DNA from: Pseudomonas sp. AFG_SD02_1510_Pfu_092
GTDB lineage: Bacteria > Pseudomonadota > Gammaproteobacteria > Pseudomonadales > Pseudomonadaceae
Assembly: GCF_003331055.1 (NCBI RefSeq)
Contig: NZ_PUQD01000043.1
Coordinates: 1 to 46,359, forward strand
Length of the DNA: 46,359 nucleotides
Direction of reading: 5' to 3'
Made by a program: the position numbers and the translations under genes. Below the pieces are notes generated by a model, which made no database searches, was not told the origin of the DNA, and saw only the letters and a list, made by a program, of their open reading frames with translations. How positions within the stretch are numbered: position 1 is the stretch's first letter; every line of letters starts with the position of its first letter. Positions 24,564 to 36,546 of the stretch are shown here, piece after piece.

Positions 24564-25529
24564 TTACCAGGCTATCGGCTCGCGGCTGCGCACCCGCACT
24601 TGCTGCGCCGGTACCCGGGCATGCCACTGCACCACCCCCAGCGCCTCTACCTGGAACTCGCTGCGTATCACCCGCCCCTCCTCGGCGAACGACAACTGCA
24701 ACAGGAAATAGCCGCTGTTCAACAGCAGCCCTTCGCTCAGGCGCTCGAACGTTTCGTCATCCACCGCGCCCAGCGCCTGGCGCAGCGCAGCTGCATCCAC
24801 ATACCCCGACGCCGGTCTGCCGCTGATGATGCGGCTGAGCAAAGAACGCGGGTAGCGCCCCTCGTACAACGCCTCCAGCAGCGGCAGATGCTCCAGCCCC
24901 AGAGCATTGGCATTCAGCCGCCAGCCGCTGGTCTGCGGCAAGGCGCAGAGCATCGGGTAGCGGCCCTGGCGGCCGGCATCCGGCGTCAGCAGCAGGTTCA
25001 GCTCGCTGGTGTCGAGCATCGGCTGGTTGGCTGCCAGACGCGGTGGCTGCTGGCGCAGGTACTGGGCGCTCTCGGCGCCTTGCAGGCGGGCATCGCTGTC
25101 GGCGTCGAGCCAGTCGGCCAGGGCATCGACCAGGCGCTCGGCTGCCAGGTCGTCACCCAGCAGGTAGCGCAACTGGTGCTCGGCTCGTTCGCCATCGGCA
25201 CCGAGCAGTGCGTTGACGTTGAAGCAGGTGTGCTGGTCGCGTACCCGCAACTGCGCCTGGCCGGCGCCAAAGTCGTAATTCAGCGGCTGCCCGCGCAGGG
25301 CCTGCCAGAACAGCGGGCTCAGGCGCCAGGCGGGGTCACGCAGGGCCTGCGCGGCGTAGGCCAGCCCCGCCTGCTCCATGGCCCGCGCCTGGACCCGCTG
25401 GTGCAACAGGCGCACTTCATCCACCTGGCGCCGGCCATCCTCTACCAGCCAGGCCATGCCCGCCGCCAGCACTGCCAGGACCACCATTACCATCAGCAGG
25501 GCCGCGCCCCGCTGTTGCCTGCCAGCCAT
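24564..25529 (-). CDS. gspK: Minor pseudopilin GspK
   Basis: This 321-residue protein has a prepilin-type leader (M-A-G-R-Q-Q-R-G before A-A-L-L-M-V-M-V-V-L), without Glu at position 5, as is usual for GspK. A large globular domain follows, with the family's D-W-L-D-A-D segment (L-V-D-A-L-A-D-W-L-D-A-D-S-D-A) and N-V-N-A-L/L-N-A-N-A-L repeats. GspK caps the pseudopilus tip. It is separated from the main operon by uxpA and uxpB and lies divergent to tatA. The ATG at 25529 is chosen because it gives the short leader; the frame is open 25 codons further. Confidence 0.92.
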   Translation of the reverse strand: MAGRQQRGAALLMVMVVLAVLAAGMAWLVEDGRRQVDEVRLLHQRVQARAMEQAGLAYAAQALRDPAWRLSPLFWQALRGQPLNYDFGAGQAQLRVRDQHTCFNVNALLGADGERAEHQLRYLLGDDLAAERLVDALADWLDADSDARLQGAESAQYLRQQPPRLAANQPMLDTSELNLLLTPDAGRQGRYPMLCALPQTSGWRLNANALGLEHLPLLEALYEGRYPRSLLSRIISGRPASGYVDAAALRQALGAVDDETFERLSEGLLLNSGYFLLQLSFAEEGRVIRSEFQVEALGVVQWHARVPAQQVRVRSREPIAW

Positions 25530-25604
25530 CCGTGCACACCTCGCTCGCGAAAGAAAGACGCCAGTCAACACCCGGCGTGTTGCAGGCAGATGGCAATCAC
25601 CCAT

Positions 25605-25622
25605 TCGTCATCCGCCTGTCAT
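25605..25622 (+). promoter_or_regulatory. Predicted PhoB box ahead of tatABC
   Basis: The sequence TCGTCAT-CCGC-CTGTCAT matches 12 of 14 Pho box positions, the second half-site perfectly. It lies 54 bases before the tatA ATG, in the 146-base divergent gap with gspK. A weaker 9 of 14 match on the minus strand (25579-25596) could serve gspK. Published work reports strong low-Pi induction of tat-1 in P. putida, in agreement. Confidence 0.75.
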
Positions 25623-25675
25623 CTGCGCGATGCAGGATTGTCCTTCCTTTTCATGGCCTTACAGGAGTGGTCGCA

Positions 25676-25906
25676 ATGGGTGGCATTGGAATCTGGCAAC
25701 TGGTGATCGTACTGCTGATCGTATTCCTGCTGTTTGGTACCAAGCGCCTCAAGGGCCTGGGCAGCGATGTCGGCGAGGCGATCCAGGGTTTCCGCAAGTC
25801 CATGGGCGGGGATAACGCCAGCGCAGCCCCAGGCCAGGCGCCGGTGCAGCAGCCCTGCCCGCTGACCGGTCAGGCTGCGCAGCAACAAACGGACCGCCAG
25901 GCCTGA
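25676..25906 (+). CDS. tatA: Twin-arginine translocase subunit TatA
   Basis: The 76-residue protein has an N-terminal membrane helix (about 5-21: G-I-W-Q-L-V-I-V-L-L-I-V-F-L-L), the conserved F-G hinge (F-G-T-K-R-L), an amphipathic helix and a polar tail. It polymerises to form the Tat pore. AGGAG sits eight bases before the ATG. The frame is open far upstream, but only this start gives a proper TatA N-terminus. The stop overlaps the tatB ATG (TGATG). Confidence 0.95.
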   Translation: MGGIGIWQLVIVLLIVFLLFGTKRLKGLGSDVGEAIQGFRKSMGGDNASAAPGQAPVQQPCPLTGQAAQQQTDRQA

Positions 25907-26196
25907 TGTTCGAGGTAGGTTTCAGCGAGTTGCTGCTGGTCGGCATCGTCGCGCTACTGGTGCTGGGGCCGGAGCGCCTGCCGCTGGCGGCGCGCACCCT
26001 CGGCCGTGGCCTGGGCCAGGCGCGCCGGGCCATGCAGGCCTTGCGCACACAGGTGGAGCGGGAGATCGACATGCCCGACCTGGGCAGCGCGCCCCTGCAG
26101 CGCCTGGAGCAGGAAATGCGCCAGGGCATCAGCCTGAACGCGGTGCCGGCCAATGATGCGGCCACGGTCGCGCTACCCAAGGAAAACGCCTCATGA
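25906..26196 (+). CDS. tatB: Twin-arginine translocase subunit TatB
   Basis: This 96-residue TatB starts M-F-E-V-G-F-S-E-L-L-L-V, has the membrane helix to about residue 20, then G-P-E-R-L-P, the family's hinge signature, and an amphipathic helix. It is short compared with the usual 130-170 residues, as in accessory Tat sets. With TatC it forms the signal-peptide receptor. Its stop overlaps the tatC ATG by four bases. Confidence 0.94.
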   Translation: MFEVGFSELLLVGIVALLVLGPERLPLAARTLGRGLGQARRAMQALRTQVEREIDMPDLGSAPLQRLEQEMRQGISLNAVPANDAATVALPKENAS

Positions 26197-26951
26197 GTAT
26201 CGCCATGGACCCGGCGGCGAACATGCCGCTGACCGAGCACCTGCGCGACCTGCGCAAGCGCCTGATGCGCTGCCTGGCATTGGTGGCGCTGGTGTTCGCC
26301 GGCCTGTTCCCCTTCGCCCAGACGCTGTACACGCTGATTTCCGAACCGTTGCGGCGGTTTCTGCCGGAAGGCGCAAGCATGATCGCCACCAGCGTCACTT
26401 CGCCGTTCCTGACGCCATTCAAGCTGACGGCCATGTGCGCGCTGTTCGTGGCCATGCCGCTGCTGCTGCATCAGGCCTGGGGCTTCCTGGCGCCGGGGCT
26501 GTATCGCCGGGAACGGCGCATTGCCTTGCCGCTGCTGGTGTCGAGCATCGTGCTGTTCTATGCCGGCATGGCGTTCGCGTTCTTCCTGGTGTTCCCGATG
26601 ATGTTCGGCTTCTTCGCCAGCGTGACGCCGGACGGCGTGGCGATGATGACCGATATCAGCCAGTACCTGGACTTCATCCTGGCGCTGTTTCTGGCGTTCG
26701 GGCTGGCATTCGAGATACCGGTGGCGACCTTTATCGTGGTCTGGGTGGGGTTGGCCGATGTGGCCACCTTGCGCCGCAGCAGGCCCTACGTGATCGTCGG
26801 CTGCTTTGTGGTGGGGATGATCCTGACGCCGCCCGATGTGTTTTCGCAGACGATGCTGGCGGTGCCGATGTGGGTGCTGTTCGAGGTGGGGTTGCTGGCT
26901 TGCGGGGTGTTGAAGCGGCCTGAGGCAAACCGGGGGATTGTGGCTGGTTGA
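26193..26951 (+). CDS. tatC: Twin-arginine translocase subunit TatC
   Basis: This 252-residue TatC has six membrane segments and the signature motifs H-L-R-D-L-R-K-R-L (16-24) and S-P-F-L-T-P-F-K-L near residues 69-77. The Glu for signal recognition lies in A-F-E-I-P-V. It recognises the twin-arginine motif. UxpA and UxpB next door carry such signals, and CumA at 34 kb does as well. A REP pair follows the gene. Confidence 0.96.
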   Translation: MSIAMDPAANMPLTEHLRDLRKRLMRCLALVALVFAGLFPFAQTLYTLISEPLRRFLPEGASMIATSVTSPFLTPFKLTAMCALFVAMPLLLHQAWGFLAPGLYRRERRIALPLLVSSIVLFYAGMAFAFFLVFPMMFGFFASVTPDGVAMMTDISQYLDFILALFLAFGLAFEIPVATFIVVWVGLADVATLRRSRPYVIVGCFVVGMILTPPDVFSQTMLAVPMWVLFEVGLLACGVLKRPEANRGIVAG

Positions 26952-27050
26952 ACTGGCCTCTTCGCGGGTAAACCCGCTCCCACAGGTACTGCACAATGCT
27001 TGAGAGCGGTGCGATACCTGTGGGAGCGGGTTCACCCGCGAATAGCCTTG
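26952..27050. repeat. REP pair between tatC and the NIF3-like gene
   Basis: Two REP copies in opposite orientation, CGCGGGTAAACCCGCTCCCACAG and TGTGGGAGCGGGTTCACCCGCGAA (shown here only by cores CTCCCACAG and TGTGGGAGC), are separated by about 30 bases. The element lies between convergent genes and can form a large hairpin that would act on both strands. Confidence 0.85.
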
Positions 27051-27057
27051 ATGCCGT

Positions 27058-27369
27058 CTAGAACTCGGCGAGCCGCCAGACCTCGTAGGCTGGCGTCTCG
27101 TACGGGTGGCTCTGCCTGAGCGCGGCGACGACCTGGGCTACCAGCTCGTCAGCCACCACCAGCTCCACCTTCCACTCCTCCACCACCTCGACCTGGCCGG
27201 GCTGCCCGAGGAACGGCTGGCTGCCGTCCAACGGGCGGAACTGGCCCTGGCCCAAGGTTTGCCAAGCGCAGTGGTCATAGTCACCGATGCGCCCGCCACC
27301 AGCAGCGAACACAGCGGCCTTGACCACTTCGACATGGCTGGCGGGGACGAAGAAGGCCAGCTTGTACAC
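27058..27369 (-). CDS. NIF3/YqfO C-terminal-domain-like small protein
   Basis: The 103-residue protein M-Y-K-L-A-F-F-V-P-x-S-H-V-E-x-V-K-x-A-V-F-A-A-G-G-G-R-I-G-D-Y-x-x-C resembles the CutA/PII-like insert domain found within Bacillus YqfO and some NIF3 proteins, here as a free-standing protein ending H-P-Y-E-T-P-A-Y-E-V. Function is not established. It starts three bases after the purL stop, so it is probably transcribed with purL. Confidence 0.85.
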   Translation of the reverse strand: MYKLAFFVPASHVEVVKAAVFAAGGGRIGDYDHCAWQTLGQGQFRPLDGSQPFLGQPGQVEVVEEWKVELVVADELVAQVVAALRQSHPYETPAYEVWRLAEF

Positions 27370-27372
27370 GCC

Positions 27373-31272
<3,900 letters not shown>

Positions 31273-31517
31273 CGTCGGGACAGCCTCAGGAAGGGGTGTG
31301 CTTAGAGGCCGTGCATTCTAGCCTAATTCGAAGGGTTTCGGCACCCGCTCTACGCCACGCCTGCCGGGCGGTGGAACCGGACTTTCGGGTCAAAAAAATA
31401 GCGCCGCCGATGCGCGCCCACCTTGGGGCAAGGCTGCCATTGCACATCAAGCGCTACCAGACAAGCTAACAGTTGTCGAGATATGGTTGGGCCAGTCCTT
31501 TGCGTATACTGCAACCT

Positions 31518-32975
31518 ATGTTCGCCCACACTGCTTTGCGCCAGCGTTGCGCCAGATGGCTTTTCGCAACCGGACTCTTTTTGCTGCTCGGTGCCTGCGT
31601 TGAAAAACCCAGCACCCTCGAGCGCGTGAAGGAGGACGGCGTGCTGCGCGTGATCACCCGCAACAGCCCGGCCACCTACTTCCAGGACCGCAACGGCGAA
31701 ACCGGCTTCGAGTACGAGCTGGTCCAGCATTTTGCCGACGATCTCGGCGTGAAGCTGCAGATCGAGACCGCCGACAACCTAGACGAGCTGTACGACGCCC
31801 TCGGCAAGCCTTCCGGCCCGGTGCTGGCGGCGGCCGGCCTGGTCACCAGCGAACGGCGCAAGGCCCAGGTCAAGTACTCCCATCCCTACCTGGAGGTGAC
31901 CCCGCAGGTCATCTACCGCAACGGCCGGGCGCGCCCGACCAATGCCAAGGGCCTGGTCGGCAAGAAGATCATGGTGCTCAAGGGCAGCAGCCACGCCGAC
32001 CAGCTGGCCGAGCTGAAAAAGCAGTACCCGGGCCTTGAATACGAAGAGTCCGACGCTGTCGAGGTGGTCGACCTGCTGCGCATGGTCGACGAAGGGCAGA
32101 TCGACCTGACCCTGGTCGATTCCAACGAACTGGCGATGAACCAGGTGTACTTCCCCAACGTGCGGGTCGCCTTCGACCTGGGCGACACCCGCGACCAGCG
32201 CTGGGCGGTGGCTGCGGGCGAAGACAACAGCCTGCTCAACGAAGTCAACGAGTTCCTCGACAAGGCGCAGAAGAACGGCACCCTGCAACGCCTGAAGGAC
32301 CGCTACTACGGGCATGTCGACGTCCTCGGCTATGTCGGCGCCTACACCTTCGCCCAGCACCTGCAGCAGCGCCTGCCGAAGTACGAGAAGCACTTCAAGA
32401 GCTACGCCAAGGTCGAGCAGGTGGACTGGCGCCTGCTGGCTGCCATCGGCTATCAGGAATCGATGTGGCAGCCGGAGGTCACTTCCAAGACCGGCGTGCG
32501 CGGCCTGATGATGCTGACCCAGCGCACCGCCCAGGCCATGGGCGTGTCCAACCGCCTGGACCCGAAGCAGAGCATCCAGGGCGGCGCCAAGTACTTCATG
32601 AAGATCAAGGCCGAGCTCGACGACAGCATCCAGGAGCCGGACCGCACCTGGTTCGCCCTGGCCGCCTACAACGTCGGCACCGGCCACCTGGAAGACGCCC
32701 GCACCCTGGCCAAGCGCGAAAAGCTCAACCCGAACAAGTGGCTGGATGTGAAGAAGATGCTGCCGCGCCTGTCGCAGAAGCAGTGGTACCGGCAGACCAA
32801 GTACGGTTATGCCCGGGGCGGCGAGCCAGTGCATTTCGTCGCCAACATCCGCCGCTATTACGACATTCTCACCTGGGTGACCCAGCCGCAGCTCGAAGGC
32901 CAGGTGGCCGAGGGCAACCTGCATGTGCCGGGGGTGAACAAGGACAAGCCGGCGGAACAGTCGCCGCCGATGTAA
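31518..32975 (+). CDS. mltF: Membrane-bound lytic murein transglycosylase F (MltF)
   Basis: The 485-residue protein has a signal ending L-L-L-G-A-C (Cys27, lipobox-like), a periplasmic solute-binding-like domain (about 40-265) and a C-terminal lytic transglycosylase domain. Catalytic Glu314 sits in G-Y-Q-E-S-M-W and is followed by G-L-M-M-L-T. It cleaves peptidoglycan glycan strands at the outer-membrane side. The ATG at 31518 is chosen because it gives a compact signal; a TATACT hexamer ends seven bases upstream, which would make a very short leader or mark the promoter. An in-frame ATG 15 codons upstream is less likely. Confidence 0.94.
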   Translation: MFAHTALRQRCARWLFATGLFLLLGACVEKPSTLERVKEDGVLRVITRNSPATYFQDRNGETGFEYELVQHFADDLGVKLQIETADNLDELYDALGKPSGPVLAAAGLVTSERRKAQVKYSHPYLEVTPQVIYRNGRARPTNAKGLVGKKIMVLKGSSHADQLAELKKQYPGLEYEESDAVEVVDLLRMVDEGQIDLTLVDSNELAMNQVYFPNVRVAFDLGDTRDQRWAVAAGEDNSLLNEVNEFLDKAQKNGTLQRLKDRYYGHVDVLGYVGAYTFAQHLQQRLPKYEKHFKSYAKVEQVDWRLLAAIGYQESMWQPEVTSKTGVRGLMMLTQRTAQAMGVSNRLDPKQSIQGGAKYFMKIKAELDDSIQEPDRTWFALAAYNVGTGHLEDARTLAKREKLNPNKWLDVKKMLPRLSQKQWYRQTKYGYARGGEPVHFVANIRRYYDILTWVTQPQLEGQVAEGNLHVPGVNKDKPAEQSPPM

Positions 32976-33082
32976 GCCCGCACTGGCCCTTTCGCGGGCT
33001 CGCCCGCTCCCACAGGTCAATCACAGGTTTTGGAGATAGTGGTATTCCTGTGGGAGCGGGTTTACCCGCGAAGGGGCCGGAA
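32976..33082. repeat. REP pair between mltF and tadA
   Basis: Two inverted REP copies, CGGGCTCGCCCGCTCCCACAG and TGTGGGAGCGGGTTTACCCGC (cores CTCCCACAG and TGTGGGAGC), lie between the convergent 3' ends of mltF and tadA, about 30 bases apart. No gene is seen. Confidence 0.85.
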
Positions 33083-33086
33083 CAGG

Positions 33087-33566
33087 TCAAGACTTGGCCC
33101 GGCGCGCCTTGAAGAATTCACTGAGAATCTGCCCGCACTCCTCCGCCAGCACCCCGCCCTCCACCATCACCCGGTGGTTGAGAAAGCCCTGACTGAAGAA
33201 CTGCCCCTGGCTCTGCACGATGCCAGCCTTGGGTTCCAGCGCGCCGTAGACCACACGCATCACCCGCGAATGCACGATCAACCCCGCGCACATGCTGCAC
33301 GGTTCCAGGGTCACATACAAGGTGCTACCGGGCAGCCGGTAATTACTCGCCGATTTCGCCGCCGCGCGAATGGCCACCATCTCGGCATGCGCGCTGGGGT
33401 CACTGTCGATGATCGGCCGGTTGAAGCCCTGGCCGATCACCTGCCCATGCTGCACCAGCACCGCGCCCACCGGCACCTCGCCCATGGCCGCGCCTTCGCC
33501 GGCCAGGGCCAGGGCCAGGCGCATGAATTCCTGGTCGCGGCTGCGATCGATGATCTGCGGACGCAT
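33087..33566 (-). CDS. tadA: tRNA adenosine(34) deaminase TadA (CumB)
   Basis: This 159-residue deaminase converts A34 to inosine in tRNA-Arg(ACG). It has the zinc site His60-Ala-Glu62 and P-C90-S-M-C93, and its length is typical of TadA. The gene starts at the stop codon of cumA (TGATG), so it is the second gene of the cumA-cumB pair described in P. putida GB-1. Co-expression of an essential tRNA enzyme with a copper oxidase is an accident of operon structure as far as can be seen. Confidence 0.95.
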   Translation of the reverse strand: MRPQIIDRSRDQEFMRLALALAGEGAAMGEVPVGAVLVQHGQVIGQGFNRPIIDSDPSAHAEMVAIRAAAKSASNYRLPGSTLYVTLEPCSMCAGLIVHSRVMRVVYGALEPKAGIVQSQGQFFSQGFLNHRVMVEGGVLAEECGQILSEFFKARRAKS

Positions 33567-34948
33567 CAGACCACCGCGATCGCGGCCATCAGGCCGGTTT
33601 CCATGTGGTCGATGACATGGCAGTGGAACATCCAGGTACCCGGGTTATCCGCCACCAGCGCCACCTGGGCGCGCTCGTTCTTGCCCAGCAGGTAGGTGTC
33701 GGTGAACCACGGCTCCTTGATGTCGTGGCGGTTGGAGGCGATGACCTTGAAACTCATGCCGTGCAGATGGATCGGGTGCTGGTACTGGGTCATGTTCTTC
33801 AGCTCGAAGATGTAGCTCTTGCCCTTCTGCAAGGTGGCGATGGGCCGCTCGGCGCAGGTCTTGTCGGTGATGTCCCAAGCCTGGCCGTTGATCTGCCACA
33901 TACTCGACGGCTTGTCCTGGTCGGTGCTGACCGAGACTTTCGCCGCCCACTCGAAATTGAAGTTGAGCTTCTCGGCATTCTCCAGGTCCGGTTCGGCCAC
34001 AGGGTTGGCCGGCAGCGCTGGCGGCCAGTCACCCGGGGCGTCGTCGCTGGCCACCGAACGCAGGGTGCCCAGGCGCACGAAACCGTCACGCAGGGAAATT
34101 TCCTCGCCTGCCTGGGGAATGCGAATGGCCAGGCACATGCGCATGCCCGGGCCTAGCCAGTAATCGTCCTCCAGCACGCGCGGCGTCACCGGGTTGCCGT
34201 CCAGCGCATAGATCATCGCCTCGCAGTTGCCCTTGAGGTTGATGCGGTAGGTCCAGGTGTTGTCCAGGTTCAACAGACGCACACGGACCACCTGCCCGGC
34301 CGGCAGTTCGGTGACCGCGTTGGCCTGGCCATTGATGGTGATCAGCCGCCCCGCCGTGCCGTTGCGCGCGGCCTCGCGGGGGATGCTGAAGGGCAGCCAG
34401 GCGCCCTGCTCGTCCACATGCCAGTTTTTCAGGCTCAGGGTGCGTTCATGGCTGAACCCGGTCGGCTCGCGCTCTTCGACGATCAATGGGCCTACCAGCC
34501 CGCGGCCCAGCTCCTCGGAACTGCTGACATGCGGGTGGTACCAGTAGCTGCCGGCATCCGGTACGCGGAACTTGTAGTCGAAGTACTCGCCCGGCTTGAC
34601 CGGCAGCTGCGACACGTAAGGCACGCCGTCCATTTCCAGCGGCAGGCGAATGCCGTGCCAGTGGATGGTGGTTTCCACCGGCAGATGGTTGATGAAGCGC
34701 ACCCGCAGCCAGGTGCCCTGGCGGACCCGCAACTGGGTGCCCGGTGCCGAGGGGCCGAAGGCCCAGGCCTCGGTCTTGAAGCCCGGCACCAGCTCGACCT
34801 CCAGGGGCGCGGCGATCAGCTCGTAGTCGTGGCCGGCGTTGTCGTCTTCCACCTTGCCCAGCCAGTAACGCGCCGCGCCACCGGCGCCCAGGCCAACCAC
34901 AACCAGGCCGGTCAGGCCCTTGAGCATTTGTCGACGGGTGAAGGACAT
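33566..34948 (-). CDS. cumA: Multicopper oxidase CumA (Tat-exported)
   Basis: This 460-residue exported oxidase has a twin-arginine signal F-T-R-R-Q-M-L-K-G-L (Arg5-Arg6). All four copper motifs are present: H96-W-H98-G, H138-P-H140, H-P-I-H-L-H-G near residue 395 and H442-C-H-V-I-D-H448. The residue five places after His448, the T1-copper axial position, is Leu453 rather than Met. CumA was first linked to Mn(II) oxidation in P. putida GB-1; other oxidases have since been implicated, so the substrate is open. The start at 34948 gives the Tat signal; the upstream open frame has no such logic. Confidence 0.92.
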   Translation of the reverse strand: MSFTRRQMLKGLTGLVVVGLGAGGAARYWLGKVEDDNAGHDYELIAAPLEVELVPGFKTEAWAFGPSAPGTQLRVRQGTWLRVRFINHLPVETTIHWHGIRLPLEMDGVPYVSQLPVKPGEYFDYKFRVPDAGSYWYHPHVSSSEELGRGLVGPLIVEEREPTGFSHERTLSLKNWHVDEQGAWLPFSIPREAARNGTAGRLITINGQANAVTELPAGQVVRVRLLNLDNTWTYRINLKGNCEAMIYALDGNPVTPRVLEDDYWLGPGMRMCLAIRIPQAGEEISLRDGFVRLGTLRSVASDDAPGDWPPALPANPVAEPDLENAEKLNFNFEWAAKVSVSTDQDKPSSMWQINGQAWDITDKTCAERPIATLQKGKSYIFELKNMTQYQHPIHLHGMSFKVIASNRHDIKEPWFTDTYLLGKNERAQVALVADNPGTWMFHCHVIDHMETGLMAAIAVV

Positions 34949-35037
34949 CGGTGCGGGTACCTCGTGTTCTGCGCAATCAAGCTGCCAGCATGGCTGGCGA
35001 TCAAGGGCGAATACGATACACCTGCAAATGGGAAAGA

Positions 35038-36546
35038 TTAAGTGAAGTCTCTTGCGATGCTGCCCGTAGAGTTGCCATCGGCAGCCCTGCCGGGGGCTGA
35101 ACAAAGCGCATTGAACCACTGCTGGTCAGCGCTGGAGGGCACACGCAAGGCGGCCTGGAGCAGTTGCGGGTCGAGCAGGACGTTGAGGTTCTGCAGGCGC
35201 GTGGCGATATCGGGGTGGGTATCGAACGGATGGGTGATGGCCTGTTCCAGCGCCTCTTCGCCCAGCTGCAGCGGCATGCGCTGCAACTGCAGCTTCAGCG
35301 CCGGGAGCAAACCGTCGCCACCCTGCTCGACCAGCAAGCCGTCGATCACCCTGCCCAGGGCGATGACCCGCAACAGCGCCTGAACGAACAGCTTCGGGCC
35401 CGCGACTTCGGCACCCGCCCGATCAGCCAGCAACTCTTGCGCACGCCCCCAGTGATGAACCGCAACCTGGAAACGGTGCAGAAACTGCCCGGCCAGCCAC
35501 AGGATGGGCCGCACCACCCAGTGCGGGGCATGCTCGTCACCGAGCATGGCCGAATAGTGCGCGCACATCAGGCTGAAACGGGCACTGGTTTCGCTGCCTC
35601 GCTCCGTGTCACGGCGCCGGAAATGGCCCAGCTCGTGGCCGATGATCGCCGCCGCCTCGGCCTGGCTCAGGGCGGCCAGGCAAGGCAGAGGCAGATACAA
35701 CGTGCGCCCGGTGAGGGCTTGCCCAGCGGGCTGCAGCAGGATCGGCACACTGGTGACGAAAAACCCCTGGTCCAGCCCGACCACGATATGGTCCGGGGCC
35801 GGCGCGTGCAGTTGCTTTGCCAGGCCTTCGACCCACTGCCACAGCGCTGGCGCCGCCTGCTTGCCGAGCGGGCGCGCGAGAAAGCTGGCGCTCGGTGAGT
35901 GCATGAGCGGCCAATGCCGGCGCATTCGCCAGACCTGGCGCATGCACACGATGAACACCGAGGCCAACGGCAGCACCACGACCAGCACGCTCATGCCACC
36001 TTGCGCTGCATGGCTCACTGCGGAACTGGCCTCGTAGAGCAAGGCCAGGCACAACGACGCGGCAAGCATGAGCATGTAGGCGCTCAGGCAGCGGCCCAGG
36101 CTCTGCCAACTGGCTGTCATGCCCTGGTACAGGTAGCTGGAAGAACGCAGCGCCCGCCAGGCGTCGAAACGCAACTTGAGCCAGGCCCCGAGGGCGATCA
36201 GCAGCGCCGCCAGTGCCAGCCAGCAGGTCAGGCTGGCCATCAGCTTGCGCATGCCTGTCCACCGGCGATCCGCGTCGAGCTGCTCCAGTTGGCCTTGCAG
36301 CGCCTGGCGCGGTTCGACATGCCTGGCAAGCTGCTTGCGCGCTTCCCACGGCAATTGTTGCAGCAGTGCATCGCTGGGGCTGGCCAGCCATTGGCGGATG
36401 ACCCGGGCCTGCTCCTGAGCCGTGTCGGCCCGCCAGTGCTGCACATTACCCCAGCCGAACAGCACCAGCGGCAACAGCAGCAGCACCAGGCCCCAGCCAA
36501 CGCGTTTGATTGCCCCGGCAGCGCCGAGGGGCGCGAGCAGGCTCAT
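35038..36546 (-). CDS. Membrane-embedded M48-family metallopeptidase
   Basis: The 502-residue protein has four predicted membrane segments (about 16-33, 103-123, 152-172 and 185-203) and a C-terminal M48 zinc-protease domain. The zinc site is H304-E-L-G-H308 followed by Glu371 in Q-E-L-L-A-D, so it should be active. The N-terminal membrane part is longer than in HtpX. The target is unknown, possibly misfolded or unanchored membrane proteins. It is the last gene of a four-gene run and overlaps the gene upstream by four bases (ATGA). Confidence 0.88.
   Translation of the reverse strand: MSLLAPLGAAGAIKRVGWGLVLLLLPLVLFGWGNVQHWRADTAQEQARVIRQWLASPSDALLQQLPWEARKQLARHVEPRQALQGQLEQLDADRRWTGMRKLMASLTCWLALAALLIALGAWLKLRFDAWRALRSSSYLYQGMTASWQSLGRCLSAYMLMLAASLCLALLYEASSAVSHAAQGGMSVLVVVLPLASVFIVCMRQVWRMRRHWPLMHSPSASFLARPLGKQAAPALWQWVEGLAKQLHAPAPDHIVVGLDQGFFVTSVPILLQPAGQALTGRTLYLPLPCLAALSQAEAAAIIGHELGHFRRRDTERGSETSARFSLMCAHYSAMLGDEHAPHWVVRPILWLAGQFLHRFQVAVHHWGRAQELLADRAGAEVAGPKLFVQALLRVIALGRVIDGLLVEQGGDGLLPALKLQLQRMPLQLGEEALEQAITHPFDTHPDIATRLQNLNVLLDPQLLQAALRVPSSADQQWFNALCSAPGRAADGNSTGSIARDFT

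Noticed and set aside
31473..31517. An upstream start for MltF adding 15 residues
   Set aside because: It would cover the TATACT promoter-like hexamer and spoil the short signal peptide.
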